From: Syntrophomonadaceae bacterium
Lineage (GTDB): Bacteria; Bacillota; Dethiobacteria; DTU022
Reading direction: 5' to 3'
DNA length: 42,134 bases
Assembly (NCBI GenBank): GCA_003567725.1
Contig: PWYU01000121.1
Span: 1-42,134 of the forward strand
Below the pieces are notes generated by a model. It was given only the letters and a program-made list of their open reading frames with translations. It ran no database searches and had not been told where the DNA came from. This document shows, in pieces, positions 8,200-16,355 of the stretch. A program made the translations under genes and the position numbers. How positions within the stretch are numbered: position 1 is the first letter of the stretch; each line of letters opens with the position of its first letter.

Positions 8200-8278
8200 T
8201 TTTAATTCCACTAATGTTGTTATATTGAAATTAGATCGGCTAGATCAAATCTAGGCAATTGTCAGAATACTGATGGGG

Positions 8279-9271
8279 TCAATTTTGCCGTTTCTGCCGC
8301 TTACAATGAGCAAAAACCCTAATAAATAATAATATGCTGAAGGTGAGGTTGAAAAATAAGATCGGGTTATTGCCAAAACGATCGGCCAACCAGCCTATGC
8401 CAATTTTTGCAGCCAGGCCGGCAACAGCCACAGTAATAAACATGCTATTTGCAACATCGTAACTATAGCCTCTTTCTACAACCAGAAATGTGGGAATAAA
8501 AGCATTAATGCCTGTCCAGGATAGCGCCCCCAACCCGCCGACAAAGGTGCTCCAAATTATAAAGCGCCTGATCAGGGGGTCGCGAAATATTGCGACAGAA
8601 TAAGAAAGATCCCTGTATATTTTTTTAAAGCTGTAGGCTTGCTTTCCTGCCTCCTGTGAGTTTTTCCCACTGCGTTCAGCCTCAACTCCATTTTGGTTTT
8701 CGTATACTTTTTCAAACCGAATCGAACGATTCTGATTACGGGAAAAGAACAAGGTTACTGCAATCAGAACCAGGCCGGCGGCAATAAAAAGCAGCTGCCA
8801 GTTCAAAAAAAGAACAAAAAATGTTACCAGAAGAGGTGATACTATCCCGGCAATAATACCAAATGATTCAAAAGCCGCAGTAGCAGTAGCCGCTCGCTTC
8901 CGAGAGCCGATTATTGCCGCCAGGGTGTAACCGGCCGTAACATATATACCGCTGCTCATACCAAAGATAAAGGTCATCAAAGCCAATAGCGGATAATTGG
9001 GTGAAACAGAAACCCCAACAAAAGAGCAGGCCATTGCGGCGCTGCCGATAAGAACTGTCCTGGTGCACCCAATATGATCCGCTATCACACCAGAAGGGAA
9101 ACGGGCCAGGGCATATCCGAAAAAAACCAGGGTTACCAGCAAGCCGGCCTGAGTATTACCGATTAAAAAAGCTTCCCGTAACGGCAAAAGCAAAGGTGGA
9201 AAAAGATTCTTCGTAAGGGCCTGAAAGAAAAAAATAATTGCATTGAGCACAAATGCTGTCCCAAATACCAA
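8279..9271 (-). pseudogene. MFS transporter, C-terminally truncated
   Basis: Major facilitator superfamily permease of 330 residues, against about 400 for the family. Eight to nine membrane segments can be read, including the loop 2-3 motif GVIADHIGCTRTVLIG and the central loop with charged residues near 200-225. The sequence breaks off in segment nine with a tail (FAHCKRQKRQN) that is not transporter-like. The break lies next to the transposase relic at 7746-8199, which probably caused it. No ATG start exists: the frame is open to a TAG 48 bases upstream, and TTG 9271 with a weak AGGAAAG site is the best candidate. Substrate unknown; probably non-functional. Confidence 0.7.
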
Positions 9272-9402
9272 TCGAAACAGGCTTTCCTGATAGTCCTTCT
9301 AGTTTACAGCCAAATTTGAATGCCGCCTCCAAAAAGGAAGGACAATCCCTGCTTATGCCGGGAAGTTGCCCTTCACTGATTTCCTCATTCTGTCTTCATT
9401 TG

Positions 9403-9678
9403 TTATGAAAACAGGTCTTTTAACTGAGCTTTAATTTCATTGGTTTCTTTATCAATTTCTTTTTTAATTTCATTCCATTTATCGTCGCCTGCTCCTTTCA
9501 TGGTGTTCAGTTTTCCTTTTTGCTGCTCCATCCTTTGCTCCAGTTCTTTGATCTGTTCCTGGTACTGCATTTTAGTTTCAGCACTTTTTTTCTGGGCCTG
9601 GGCTTTTAATTTGTCAATTTCTGCCCGCCATTCTTTAAGCTGCGCTTCAAGCTTTTCTTGATATGTTTTTTTGTCCAC
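9403..9678 (-). CDS. small coiled-coil protein
   Basis: 91-residue, highly charged, almost wholly helical protein with heptad-like spacing (LEAQLKEWRAEIDKLKAQAQ, later KWNEIKKEIDKETNEIKAQL). The start is GTG 9678, eight bases after GGAGG; the earlier GTG at 9687 overlaps the ribosome-binding site. Similar short coiled-coil proteins are widespread and mostly uncharacterised; I do not assign a function. It is cytoplasmic, with no signal or membrane segment. Intact and well expressed-looking among relics. Confidence 0.75.
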   Translation of the reverse strand: MDKKTYQEKLEAQLKEWRAEIDKLKAQAQKKSAETKMQYQEQIKELEQRMEQQKGKLNTMKGAGDDKWNEIKKEIDKETNEIKAQLKDLFS

Positions 9679-9885
9679 TTTTTTCACCTCCCGTTAATTG
9701 ATTCCAATCCCTTTCACTAGCTTTTGCACTGTAACAACTATCACAAAAAAAGAGATTTCATCTGATCACAACTTATGTAAGGTGTTTGCGATAAGCATTA
9801 CTACAAATAATTTGACTGTAATTGTGGAATTTAAATAAAATGCATTATCTATCTATATTATAACATCGTTTTGTTACAGTTACAA

Positions 9886-10091
9886 AGGATTGGAAAATCC
9901 AAAAACCAACTCTATAGATTGAGTGATCCCTACAATATTGCCATCAGCATCGGCAGCAGACAAATGAGTGGTTTCACCCGAAGTAGAGGGCAACGGGTTT
10001 GATTTTTTACCCATGTATTTAAGCAATTTTTTATTCGACCGGTAATACTCAGGGCACTTTCTTTATCCACCATCCATTTATCGGTAAACTG
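9886..10091 (-). pseudogene. gamma-glutamyltransferase remnant
   Basis: Two short pieces in different frames match the middle of gamma-glutamyltranspeptidase: FTDKWMVDKESALSITGRI (around 10091-10030) and, after a frameshift, STSGETTHLSAADADGNIVG plus ITQSIELVFG (to about 9890). The second piece contains the region of the conserved autocleavage threonine (the GETTHLS-type motif). Everything before and after is lost. It is a degraded relic of a glutathione or peptide-processing gene. Confidence 0.7.
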
Positions 10092-10215
10092 AGGTTAAAG
10101 CAAACCTGTGCCAGGCCTGAATAAAACAGCTGCAACAGGGAAGACCGGCCCGTATTGCAGCTGCACAGTTTCATTATCAGTTTAACCTTGCAATTAATAT
10201 GTCATCTTAAGCAAG

Positions 10216-10989
10216 TTATTTTTGCCTTATAGCTATTCCGCCCTGACGAGCTGTAATCCAACCCAGGAAAAAGAGAACAGCTGCTGCAGCCAACCAGGCT
10301 ACAATGGTAAGAATTACCAGGTCGGTACCGTGGCGCACCCCGATACCGATCAGAGCCCAGACAAATACAGCAGAATAAATGTAATCCTGGCGCAGGTAAA
10401 AAACAGCCACGGCTAACAGAGCGGCAATAATTAACATTAGAATGGTGAAAAACACACCACCTGCTCCAATACCCAGCCAGCCGATGTTATATAACCAGAC
10501 ATTAAGGTTAACAATAGTTGCTGCCGAAAGCCACCCTAAATATAGGCTGAAGGGGAATTTCACCAGGATACGGTCGTAGATATTTCTCTCTGCTGTAACA
10601 GCACCTAAACGCAGATAGATTATTACCAGGGTAGCCAGGAACAACAGAATCACAATAAATGACCAGCCCACCTGCTGATAGTGCCAGAGAAAAATCCAGA
10701 GTATATTGAAGAAGCAGCTCAGGGCAAAGAGTATACCGACTGCCTTCACCGCAGGGCTTTCCCGGTAACGCGGTAAAGCCTGGTAAATTGTAAATGCAAT
10801 TAGAGAAAGGTAAATCAGGCCCCAGATCGAGAAAACATAACCGGCCGGAGTTATCAAGACCGGATTTAAAGCAGACAGGTCCTCCTGGGTCATATTATTA
10901 ATCGGTAGCGCATTTGACAGAAAATTAACTAAAAGCGTTACAAGCAGAGCCCCAATATTTATGTACGCTCTGATGTCACTCCTAATCAT
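10216..10989 (-). CDS. TspO/MBR-like tryptophan-rich membrane protein
   Basis: 257-residue integral membrane protein with about eight hydrophobic segments. It carries the TPAGYVFSIWGLIYLSL signature (residues about 47-63), the P-G--F-IWG-IY pattern of the longer TspO-like 'tryptophan-rich sensory protein' group. The start is ATG 10989, nine bases after GGAGA; the GTG three codons earlier is too close to that site. Canonical TspO binds porphyrins and cholesterol; whether this longer version does is unknown. It is monocistronic, with relics downstream and about 480 bases of non-coding sequence upstream. Confidence 0.7.
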   Translation of the reverse strand: MIRSDIRAYINIGALLVTLLVNFLSNALPINNMTQEDLSALNPVLITPAGYVFSIWGLIYLSLIAFTIYQALPRYRESPAVKAVGILFALSCFFNILWIFLWHYQQVGWSFIVILLFLATLVIIYLRLGAVTAERNIYDRILVKFPFSLYLGWLSAATIVNLNVWLYNIGWLGIGAGGVFFTILMLIIAALLAVAVFYLRQDYIYSAVFVWALIGIGVRHGTDLVILTIVAWLAAAAVLFFLGWITARQGGIAIRQK

Positions 10990-11482
10990 TATAATCACTC
11001 TCCTTCAAAAAGTAATAATCTATACTTTCATGATTCAGAAATGCGAACCTTAAATACAAACCTGTTGAAATAACAACCGAAACATTCGAAAAACAGTGTC
11101 TGGCAAAGTAATTAAAAACCTTTCCTGCTTTTTGAATCATCTGCGCAGGTAAAAATGTTAATTGCAGCCAAAATTTGCATAACTACATGCCCTTACTAAT
11201 TAATTCTATCTTTATTCCCGTTTCCCTGTTTATTTTTTTGCCAAAAAAAAGCATTTCAGCGATTTCAATATAATAACTGTTTTTCAGTTCTTTTAATACA
11301 ACAAAGGGTATGTCTACCGAACCGGTTGGCCTTTTACTGTTAATAGGACGGCAAATATCGATAATCCTGGGCCGGATAAGCCGGAACCTGAATAACAATT
11401 ACTAGTAAAACAGCAAGCGTTGACTTATAACCTTTATTATCGCTATAATGGGCGCAGTTGTTCAAATTATGGCGGTGATTAA
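10990..11482. other. intergenic region without a convincing gene
   Basis: About 490 bases between the diverging TspO-like and DUF3786 genes. A leftward frame at 11183-11398 (71 codons, TTG start) has some protein-like character (GSVDIPFVVLKELKNSYY) but no ribosome-binding site and no family I recognise. It may be a scrap. No clear promoter or repeat could be assigned. Confidence 0.4.
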
Positions 11483-12151
11483 ATGCCCGGTAAAAACCGA
11501 AACAAACAACTTCACCTGCTTGATGATTCGGCCAATGAACAAAAAAGACAGGAAGCCCTGCGCCATCGTTGCAATCAGCACAGGGAACGCTTAAAAAAAC
11601 GTGATCCCCAGGAAATAGCCGGGTTTGCGGCAATGAGCCTGCAAAAAAATAACGACAGCTCCATTTCACTGAGCGGCAACCACCTTTTGGAAACATATAC
11701 AATTACCTGGCCAAAATTAAGCGTCATTGACAGCGCCGGCAGGCCGGCAAAACTGGTTAAGGAGGCCCTCTGGCTGCATTACCTCGATCGGGCCGATGGT
11801 TGCTCCCTGACAAGGCGCTGGGTTAATTTAAGCGAAATTGGAGGTCTTTTTTACCAGCAAGCTTTTCAAGGTTACTGCGGAGACGAATTGGCTGAAGCCT
11901 GGGGTGACGATGTGGAAGGATTGCGGGAAAAATGCCTCTCTACCGGTGGCTGGGAACTAAGCGAACCCGGCGATCTAAGCATTGAATGGCGAGTTTTACC
12001 TCGCCTTCCTCTTTGCCTCTGTTACCGTCTGCCTGCCGGTTCGAAACCAGCCTGGGCTACAATTTTATTTGACGCTGCCGCCAATCATTATGTAGCTGCC
12101 GATGTTGCAGCAGTATCAGCTAAAGAACTGGCTGACAAACTCAAACCCTGA
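11483..12151 (+). CDS. DUF3786 family protein
   Basis: 222-residue soluble protein. Residues about 70-215 match the DUF3786 pattern as I remember it: ETYTITWPKL near the start, LWLHYLDRADG, WVNLSEIGG, then YRLPAGSKPAWATILFDAAA near the end. The first 60 residues are highly charged and probably disordered. The family occurs in anaerobes, sometimes beside corrinoid-dependent enzymes; its reaction is not established. The ATG follows GGCGGTG at a short distance. An MFS transporter starts 53 bases downstream, so the two may share a transcript. Confidence 0.65.
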   Translation: MPGKNRNKQLHLLDDSANEQKRQEALRHRCNQHRERLKKRDPQEIAGFAAMSLQKNNDSSISLSGNHLLETYTITWPKLSVIDSAGRPAKLVKEALWLHYLDRADGCSLTRRWVNLSEIGGLFYQQAFQGYCGDELAEAWGDDVEGLREKCLSTGGWELSEPGDLSIEWRVLPRLPLCLCYRLPAGSKPAWATILFDAAANHYVAADVAAVSAKELADKLKP

Positions 12152-12204
12152 TCAAACCATTCGACTTTTTAGATGATCATAAACCCAACGGGTAAATAGA
12201 AAAT

Positions 12205-13416
12205 ATGCAGACAGATATTAATCAAAATCAACAAAGCGGACAATTCCATAGTAAGCCTTTGAACTGGGTGCTTTTTTTTGGTTCAGTATTTTTTTTCACA
12301 AGCAACCTGTTTGCTTCTATCTCCATCTTGCCGGGTTACAGCCTGGAATTAGGGAGCACCCCTTTTCTGGCCGGTCTGCAAAACACTGTCTTTTCCGCAA
12401 CAGCGGTTTTGTTGCGCTTTATCTTTGGGCCCATTATGGATCAAAAAGGCCCCAAACCCTTAATGCTAATCGGAGTATTTGCCTTTGCCACAACTCCCCT
12501 GTTAATATATTTAAGCCCCACTTATCCTATGCTGCTGGCAGCAAGGGTTTACCAATCAATAGGCCTTGCTGTTTATTTGCCGGGTATTTCCACCCTGGCA
12601 TCTGAGATGGCGCCACCAGAGAAAATCGGAACCTGCCTGGGAACTTCGCGCATCTTTATAAACCTGGGGCTTCTGGCCGGCCCTTCAGCAGCCCTTTTTA
12701 TAGTTGGAGCTTTTGATTTTGAAACCTGGCTTGCTATAAGCGCTGTTACCTCCGTCATTTCGTTCTTGCTTCTTTACGGAGTTAAAATCCCTGATGTTTC
12801 TTACCGCACTGTTGCGGTTGCCGGATCCCTGAGCCAGATCAAAAAAGTCCTTACTGAAAAACTTATTTATCCTGTCATTGGAGGAATTTTACTTTATGCT
12901 TTTATCTACAGCGGTGTAGTTTCGTTTGCAGCAGTGCATATTGAATCTGCAGCGCCAAACTCCCAGGCTCCATACTTTTTTGTAATACTGGGTGTAGCCG
13001 GAATAGCAGGCTGCCTGGGAGCGGGAGCTCTTTCGGATATTTTCAGCCGCCAGAAATTAGCCTGGCCTTTGTTACTTTTTCTCGGACTGGGAGCGACAGC
13101 TTTTTCTATGATTTATCTATCACCTTTTCTGATCATTATTTGTGCAGTGATTTTAGGTCTGGGCATTCAGGGTAGTTCCCTGGTTTTTGCGGCCTGGTTG
13201 ATTGAATTGAGCAAGCCTGAACTGAGGGCTACAACCATGAGCATGCAGGAGAATTCCATTGATATTATGTTTGCTATAGGGGCTCTGGTTTTCGGGCTGG
13301 CCGCCCAGGGACCGGGCCTGGTTAGCGCTTTTATGGTTGTGGGGATGTTTACCATAGCCGCTGTTATACCCCTGGCCCGAATAAGCAGCAAAATTATCGC
13401 CGGAAAAACTCAATAG
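12205..13416 (+). CDS. MFS transporter
   Basis: Full-length 403-residue major facilitator permease with twelve hydrophobic segments. The first-half loop motif GPIMDQKGPKPLMLIG (an R-less variant of the GxxxDRxGRR signature) follows segment two, and GALSDIFSRQK is the equivalent in the second half. A hydrophilic N terminus of about 18 residues precedes segment one. It resembles drug/metabolite exporters, but the substrate cannot be read from sequence. It ends with TAG and overlaps the convergent zinc-ribbon gene by seven bases. Confidence 0.88.
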   Translation: MQTDINQNQQSGQFHSKPLNWVLFFGSVFFFTSNLFASISILPGYSLELGSTPFLAGLQNTVFSATAVLLRFIFGPIMDQKGPKPLMLIGVFAFATTPLLIYLSPTYPMLLAARVYQSIGLAVYLPGISTLASEMAPPEKIGTCLGTSRIFINLGLLAGPSAALFIVGAFDFETWLAISAVTSVISFLLLYGVKIPDVSYRTVAVAGSLSQIKKVLTEKLIYPVIGGILLYAFIYSGVVSFAAVHIESAAPNSQAPYFFVILGVAGIAGCLGAGALSDIFSRQKLAWPLLLFLGLGATAFSMIYLSPFLIIICAVILGLGIQGSSLVFAAWLIELSKPELRATTMSMQENSIDIMFAIGALVFGLAAQGPGLVSAFMVVGMFTIAAVIPLARISSKIIAGKTQ

Positions 13417-13787
13417 TCGAAGGGAACCAGGTAGACCTGTTTTCCCTCTTTACGGCCTTTAACCAGCTCACAGTGCCTTAAAATTGCAATCTGCTTATCC
13501 AGTTCAAGATCTGAAATGTTTAAGGCAGCCATAACCTCCGGGCGGGTAGCCTTTTCATTTTCTAAAATATAATTATAAATATCCTTTTGGATATCAAGTA
13601 AGCCTTCAGTTCCAGTCTCTCCAGTTTGCTGACGATGTTTTTTTGCCATCTGCACCGCCGCTACATCACATGTCTTAGGCCGCTGGAGAAGCTCCATATA
13701 GCAATCTTCACAGACTCTTTGCTCCTGATGATAATAAAGATCTTCTTCTTTTACTTTTTCCTGGCATTTATAACATTTAATGGCCAT
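13410..13787 (-). CDS. zinc-ribbon plus winged-helix small regulator-like protein
   Basis: 125-residue protein. The first 35 residues hold two CxxC pairs (CYKC and CEDC) separated by about 20 residues, a treble-clef or LIM-like zinc site. Residues about 65-122 look like a winged helix (ILENEKATRPEVMAALNISD, then KQIAILRHCELVKGRKEG). This suggests DNA or RNA binding with a metal-stabilised head. I do not recognise a named family. It is followed leftward by the MFS terminus (seven-base overlap) and lies 41 bases after the IscU-like gene in the same direction, so it may be co-transcribed. Confidence 0.75.
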   Translation of the reverse strand: MAIKCYKCQEKVKEEDLYYHQEQRVCEDCYMELLQRPKTCDVAAVQMAKKHRQQTGETGTEGLLDIQKDIYNYILENEKATRPEVMAALNISDLELDKQIAILRHCELVKGRKEGKQVYLVPFDY

Positions 13788-13828
13788 AATATGAACCTTC
13801 CTTTCTTTAACTGACAGGTGTAAGATCT

Positions 13829-14224
13829 TTAAGCCTGCTGTGGAGATTCTTTCTTTTTTTTGTGCTTTTGCAAGTAGTCTACTATGGCCTGTCGTAAAGC
13901 AGCTACTCCAATGTTGGAGCAGTGCACCTTGGATTCAGGCAGTCCGGATAGAGCCTTGACCACATCTTCTTCTTTTATAGCAACGGCGTCTCGAAGCGAT
14001 TTGCCCGTCGCCATTTCAGTTAAAATACTGGCGGTGGCAATTGAAGCCGGGCACCCGCAAATTTCAAAACTAACTTCTTTTAAACGATCGGCCCTTACAT
14101 GGATGTAAATACGGACAAAATCACCGCAATCCGGATCACCAACCGTCCCTACTCCGTTTGCTTCCGGAATAATACCTACATTTCTTGGATTTTGAAAATG
14201 ATCCATGACTTTAGCTGTATACAT
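13829..14224 (-). CDS. NifU/IscU-like Fe-S cluster scaffold
   Basis: 131-residue scaffold protein for iron-sulfur cluster assembly. The start MYTAKVMDHFQNPRN at 14224 is the canonical IscU/NifU N terminus, with AGGTG about eight bases upstream; a 34-codon upstream extension is not family-like. The three cluster cysteines are present: C33 (GDPDCGD), C56/C58 (CGCPASIA) and C102 (VHCSNIG). The Asp next to the first Cys is also there. No IscS partner is nearby. It diverges from the superoxide reductase gene, which fits an oxidative-stress neighbourhood. Confidence 0.92.
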   Translation of the reverse strand: MYTAKVMDHFQNPRNVGIIPEANGVGTVGDPDCGDFVRIYIHVRADRLKEVSFEICGCPASIATASILTEMATGKSLRDAVAIKEEDVVKALSGLPESKVHCSNIGVAALRQAIVDYLQKHKKKKESPQQA

Positions 14225-14317
14225 TTTTATAGCACCTGCCGGAATCAAAATATAGACCCGATTTTTATTATAACATATGCTTAAGACCGGAATCATTACG
14301 ATTTTACAGAATAATTG

Positions 14318-14359
14318 TTGCTTCAACCTGCAAGTTTTGCTATGATATTAGTATACTAA
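14318..14359 (+). promoter_or_regulatory. promoter and palindromic operator of superoxide reductase gene
   Basis: TTGCTT (14318-14323), 17 bases, TATGAT (14341-14346) form a good sigma-A promoter about 55 bases before the start codon. A perfect 12-base palindrome TTAGTATACTAA (14348-14359) directly follows the -10 box, where a bound repressor would block transcription. ACTAA/TTAGT arms recur just downstream. The PerR gene 1.5 kb away is an obvious candidate regulator, though the site is not a textbook PerR box. Confidence 0.55.
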
Positions 14360-14400
14360 ACTAATATAAAATCTATGATTAGTTTAAAGGAGGAAATGTA

Positions 14401-14796
14401 ATGAGTTCAATAGGAGGACATATTCAATCAGCCGACTGGAAGGCAGAGAAACACGTCCCTGTTATCGAGGTAAAAGGATCGGTTAACAAAAGTGAACCTT
14501 TTGAGGTTACATTAAGCGTGGGCAAAGAAATCCCTCATCCCCATACCACGGAACATCATATTCGCAATATTCAATTGTACTTCAAGCCAGATGAAGAGAA
14601 GTTTATTATTCATCTCGGAACATTTCAGTTTGAAGCTCACGGAGAATCAGCACAGGGCTCCAACCAGGGCAGCGCTAAATGTGAGCCAAAAGTCACCGCT
14701 TCCATCACCCTGGAAAAATCTGGTGAGCTTGTGGCCCTCAGTTATTGCAATATCCATGGCCTCTGGGATAACGCTCAAAAAGTTGATGTCAAATAA
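14401..14796 (+). CDS. superoxide reductase (neelaredoxin type)
   Basis: 131-residue class II superoxide reductase, which reduces superoxide to hydrogen peroxide in anaerobes using electrons from rubredoxin. The iron ligands are visible: H18 in EKHVP, H46/H48/H52-53 in HPHTTEHH, and the axial C116 with H119 in CNIHGLW. The catalytic E16-K17 pair is intact. The N-terminal desulforedoxin domain of class I enzymes is absent. AAAGGAGG stands seven bases before the ATG. It has its own promoter with an adjacent palindrome. Confidence 0.95.
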   Translation: MSSIGGHIQSADWKAEKHVPVIEVKGSVNKSEPFEVTLSVGKEIPHPHTTEHHIRNIQLYFKPDEEKFIIHLGTFQFEAHGESAQGSNQGSAKCEPKVTASITLEKSGELVALSYCNIHGLWDNAQKVDVK

Positions 14797-14844
14797 AGCT
14801 GCATTAACTAAGAGCTTTGTTCTACAATTTTTTTAACCATTTCA

Positions 14845-14883
14845 CAAGCTGTAGAGATCATTATTTATGATTTCTACAGCTTG
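14845..14883. repeat. 11-bp inverted repeat downstream of superoxide reductase gene
   Basis: Arms CAAGCTGTAGA (14845-14855) and TCTACAGCTTG (14873-14883) are perfect complements around a 17-base AT-rich loop. No T-run follows, so it is at best a weak terminator or an RNA-stabilising hairpin 48 bases after the stop codon. Confidence 0.5.
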
Positions 14884-15053
14884 CCTCTAAAGTGCAATTA
14901 TATCAGGCATCCCAAAAGTATAATAACCGCACCGCATAAGCATTTAAAAAACTTTAAGCCTGAAATTAGATTTTATTTTAAGAATGAGGCTGATAATAAC
15001 CAGAAGATATTGTTTCCTCAACTAACAAACTTATCTTCAGAAAGAGTGGTAAT

Positions 15054-15794
15054 ATGAGCTGGCTTGCAATAGGAGCGCTGGGGACCCTGGCCGGGGTAAT
15101 AGGTACCGGAGCAGGGGGCCTGGTGGCCATATTTATGAAAAAACCTTCATCGCGACTCACCGGGACTATCCTGGCCTTTGCAGCAGGTATTATGCTGTCC
15201 ATAGTGTTCCTTGAATTAATTCAAGAATCAATTGAATTTAGTAATTATGGCATAGCAGTTATTGGGCTAACCCTGGGTATGGGCGTATTTTACCTGTTTG
15301 ATCACTTGCTGCCTCATCATCATCCGGTAAGCCCGGAAAATTCTCATCTTGGCGGTTACTTAAAAAAAGGTACCTTGCTGGCCCTGGGCATCGGGCTGCA
15401 TAATTTTCCAGAAGGGCTGGCCATCGGCAGCGGTTTCATTGGTTCAACAGAGCTGGGAACGACCCTGGCCATTTTAATCGGCCTGCATAACATACCAGAA
15501 GGCATGGCCGTAGCAGCTCCCTTGCGGGCTGGAGGATACAGCTACCTGAAGGTGATCTGGATTACAGCTCTGGCCGGAGTTCCTATGGGGATAGGAGCCT
15601 TTATTGGAGCGGCGATCAGCACTATCTCGACTTTGATCCTGGGCCTGTCTTTGGGTTTTGCTGCCGGAGCCATGCTCTATATTGTCTGTGATGAATTAAT
15701 TCCTGATGCTTATGAAACTGCGGGGGCGCATTTTTCCATACTAGGCATTTTTTGCGGAACTGTCCTCGGCTTACTCTTTACTGCCTGGTTTTAA
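15054..15794 (+). CDS. ZIP-family metal transporter
   Basis: 246-residue integral membrane protein with about eight spans. The two transport-site signatures HNFPEGLA and HNIPEGMA sit in segments four and five, as in ZupT-like ZIP proteins. A histidine-rich cytoplasmic loop (LLPHHHP) precedes them. It probably imports zinc, iron or manganese. The nearby PerR and superoxide reductase genes suggest a link with metal supply under oxidative stress. The start has a weak AAGAGTGG site; a start a few codons further in is unlikely because MSWLAIGALGTLAG is the normal N terminus. Confidence 0.92.
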   Translation: MSWLAIGALGTLAGVIGTGAGGLVAIFMKKPSSRLTGTILAFAAGIMLSIVFLELIQESIEFSNYGIAVIGLTLGMGVFYLFDHLLPHHHPVSPENSHLGGYLKKGTLLALGIGLHNFPEGLAIGSGFIGSTELGTTLAILIGLHNIPEGMAVAAPLRAGGYSYLKVIWITALAGVPMGIGAFIGAAISTISTLILGLSLGFAAGAMLYIVCDELIPDAYETAGAHFSILGIFCGTVLGLLFTAWF

Positions 15795-15832
15795 ATATAC
15801 TTATTTTTACATAGATAAAATTGATTGTAAAT

Positions 15833-15902
15833 AGCTGTTATTTTCTATTAATAGCTTGACCTTTTATGGATTAAAAGATATGATCACCCATAGAAAATAG
15901 CT
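15833..15902 (+). promoter_or_regulatory. perR promoter flanked by an inverted repeat
   Basis: TTGACC (15856-15861), 17 bases, TATGAT (15879-15884) is a near-consensus promoter. It is bracketed by AGCTGTTATTTTCTAT (15833-15848) and its near-complement ATAGAAAATAGCT (15890-15902). A dimeric protein bound to both arms could loop out or cover the promoter, so autoregulation by the PerR-like product is plausible. Confidence 0.6.
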
Positions 15903-15926
15903 AAAGAAGGATTGAATAAAACTAAC

Positions 15927-16331
15927 ATGTTTAAAAATAAGTACAAGCGCAGCAGGCAAAGAGAAGAAATCCTGAAAATCTTGAAAAATACCGATATTCA
16001 TCCCACAGCAAGCTGGATCTATGACGAACTGAAAAAGGAATTTAAAAACCTCAGCATGGGAACTATTTATCGAAATCTCAATATTTTAATGGATCAAAAC
16101 CAGATAACAAAAATTGAATCGGGCAGCGGTTTCGATCGCTTTGACGGCAATGTTGACCCACATTACCACTTTATATGCCATGACTGCGAAGCAGTTTACG
16201 ATCTGCCTATGTCAGTAAAAAAAGACTTAAATGAGCAGGTCAATACTTATACTGGCCATCAGGCACAACAACACCGGATTAGCTTTTACGGACTGTGTGA
16301 AAACTGCAAAGAAGAAGTAACCCTCAATTAA
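15927..16331 (+). CDS. perR: PerR peroxide-sensing repressor
   Basis: 134-residue Fur-superfamily regulator. With ATG 15927 as start, all five metal-sensing residues of Bacillus subtilis PerR line up at a constant offset of 12: H25, D73, H79, H81 and D92 (37, 85, 91, 93 and 104 in B. subtilis). The four structural zinc cysteines do the same: C84, C87, C124, C127. Asp rather than Glu at the 104 position supports PerR over Fur. The N-terminal winged helix includes NLSMGTIYRNL. A TTG at 15912 abuts the GAAGGA site; the ATG is about 16 bases from it, so the exact start is uncertain. A DNA methyltransferase gene follows after 24 bases. Confidence 0.93.
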   Translation: MFKNKYKRSRQREEILKILKNTDIHPTASWIYDELKKEFKNLSMGTIYRNLNILMDQNQITKIESGSGFDRFDGNVDPHYHFICHDCEAVYDLPMSVKKDLNEQVNTYTGHQAQQHRISFYGLCENCKEEVTLN

Positions 16332-16355
16332 TTTATTCCTAAAAGGTGAACTCTG

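Noticed and set aside
11183-11398. Leftward 71-codon frame with some protein-like character
   Set aside because: TTG start without a ribosome-binding site, no recognised family and no conserved-looking neighbour. It is mentioned only within the intergenic entry.
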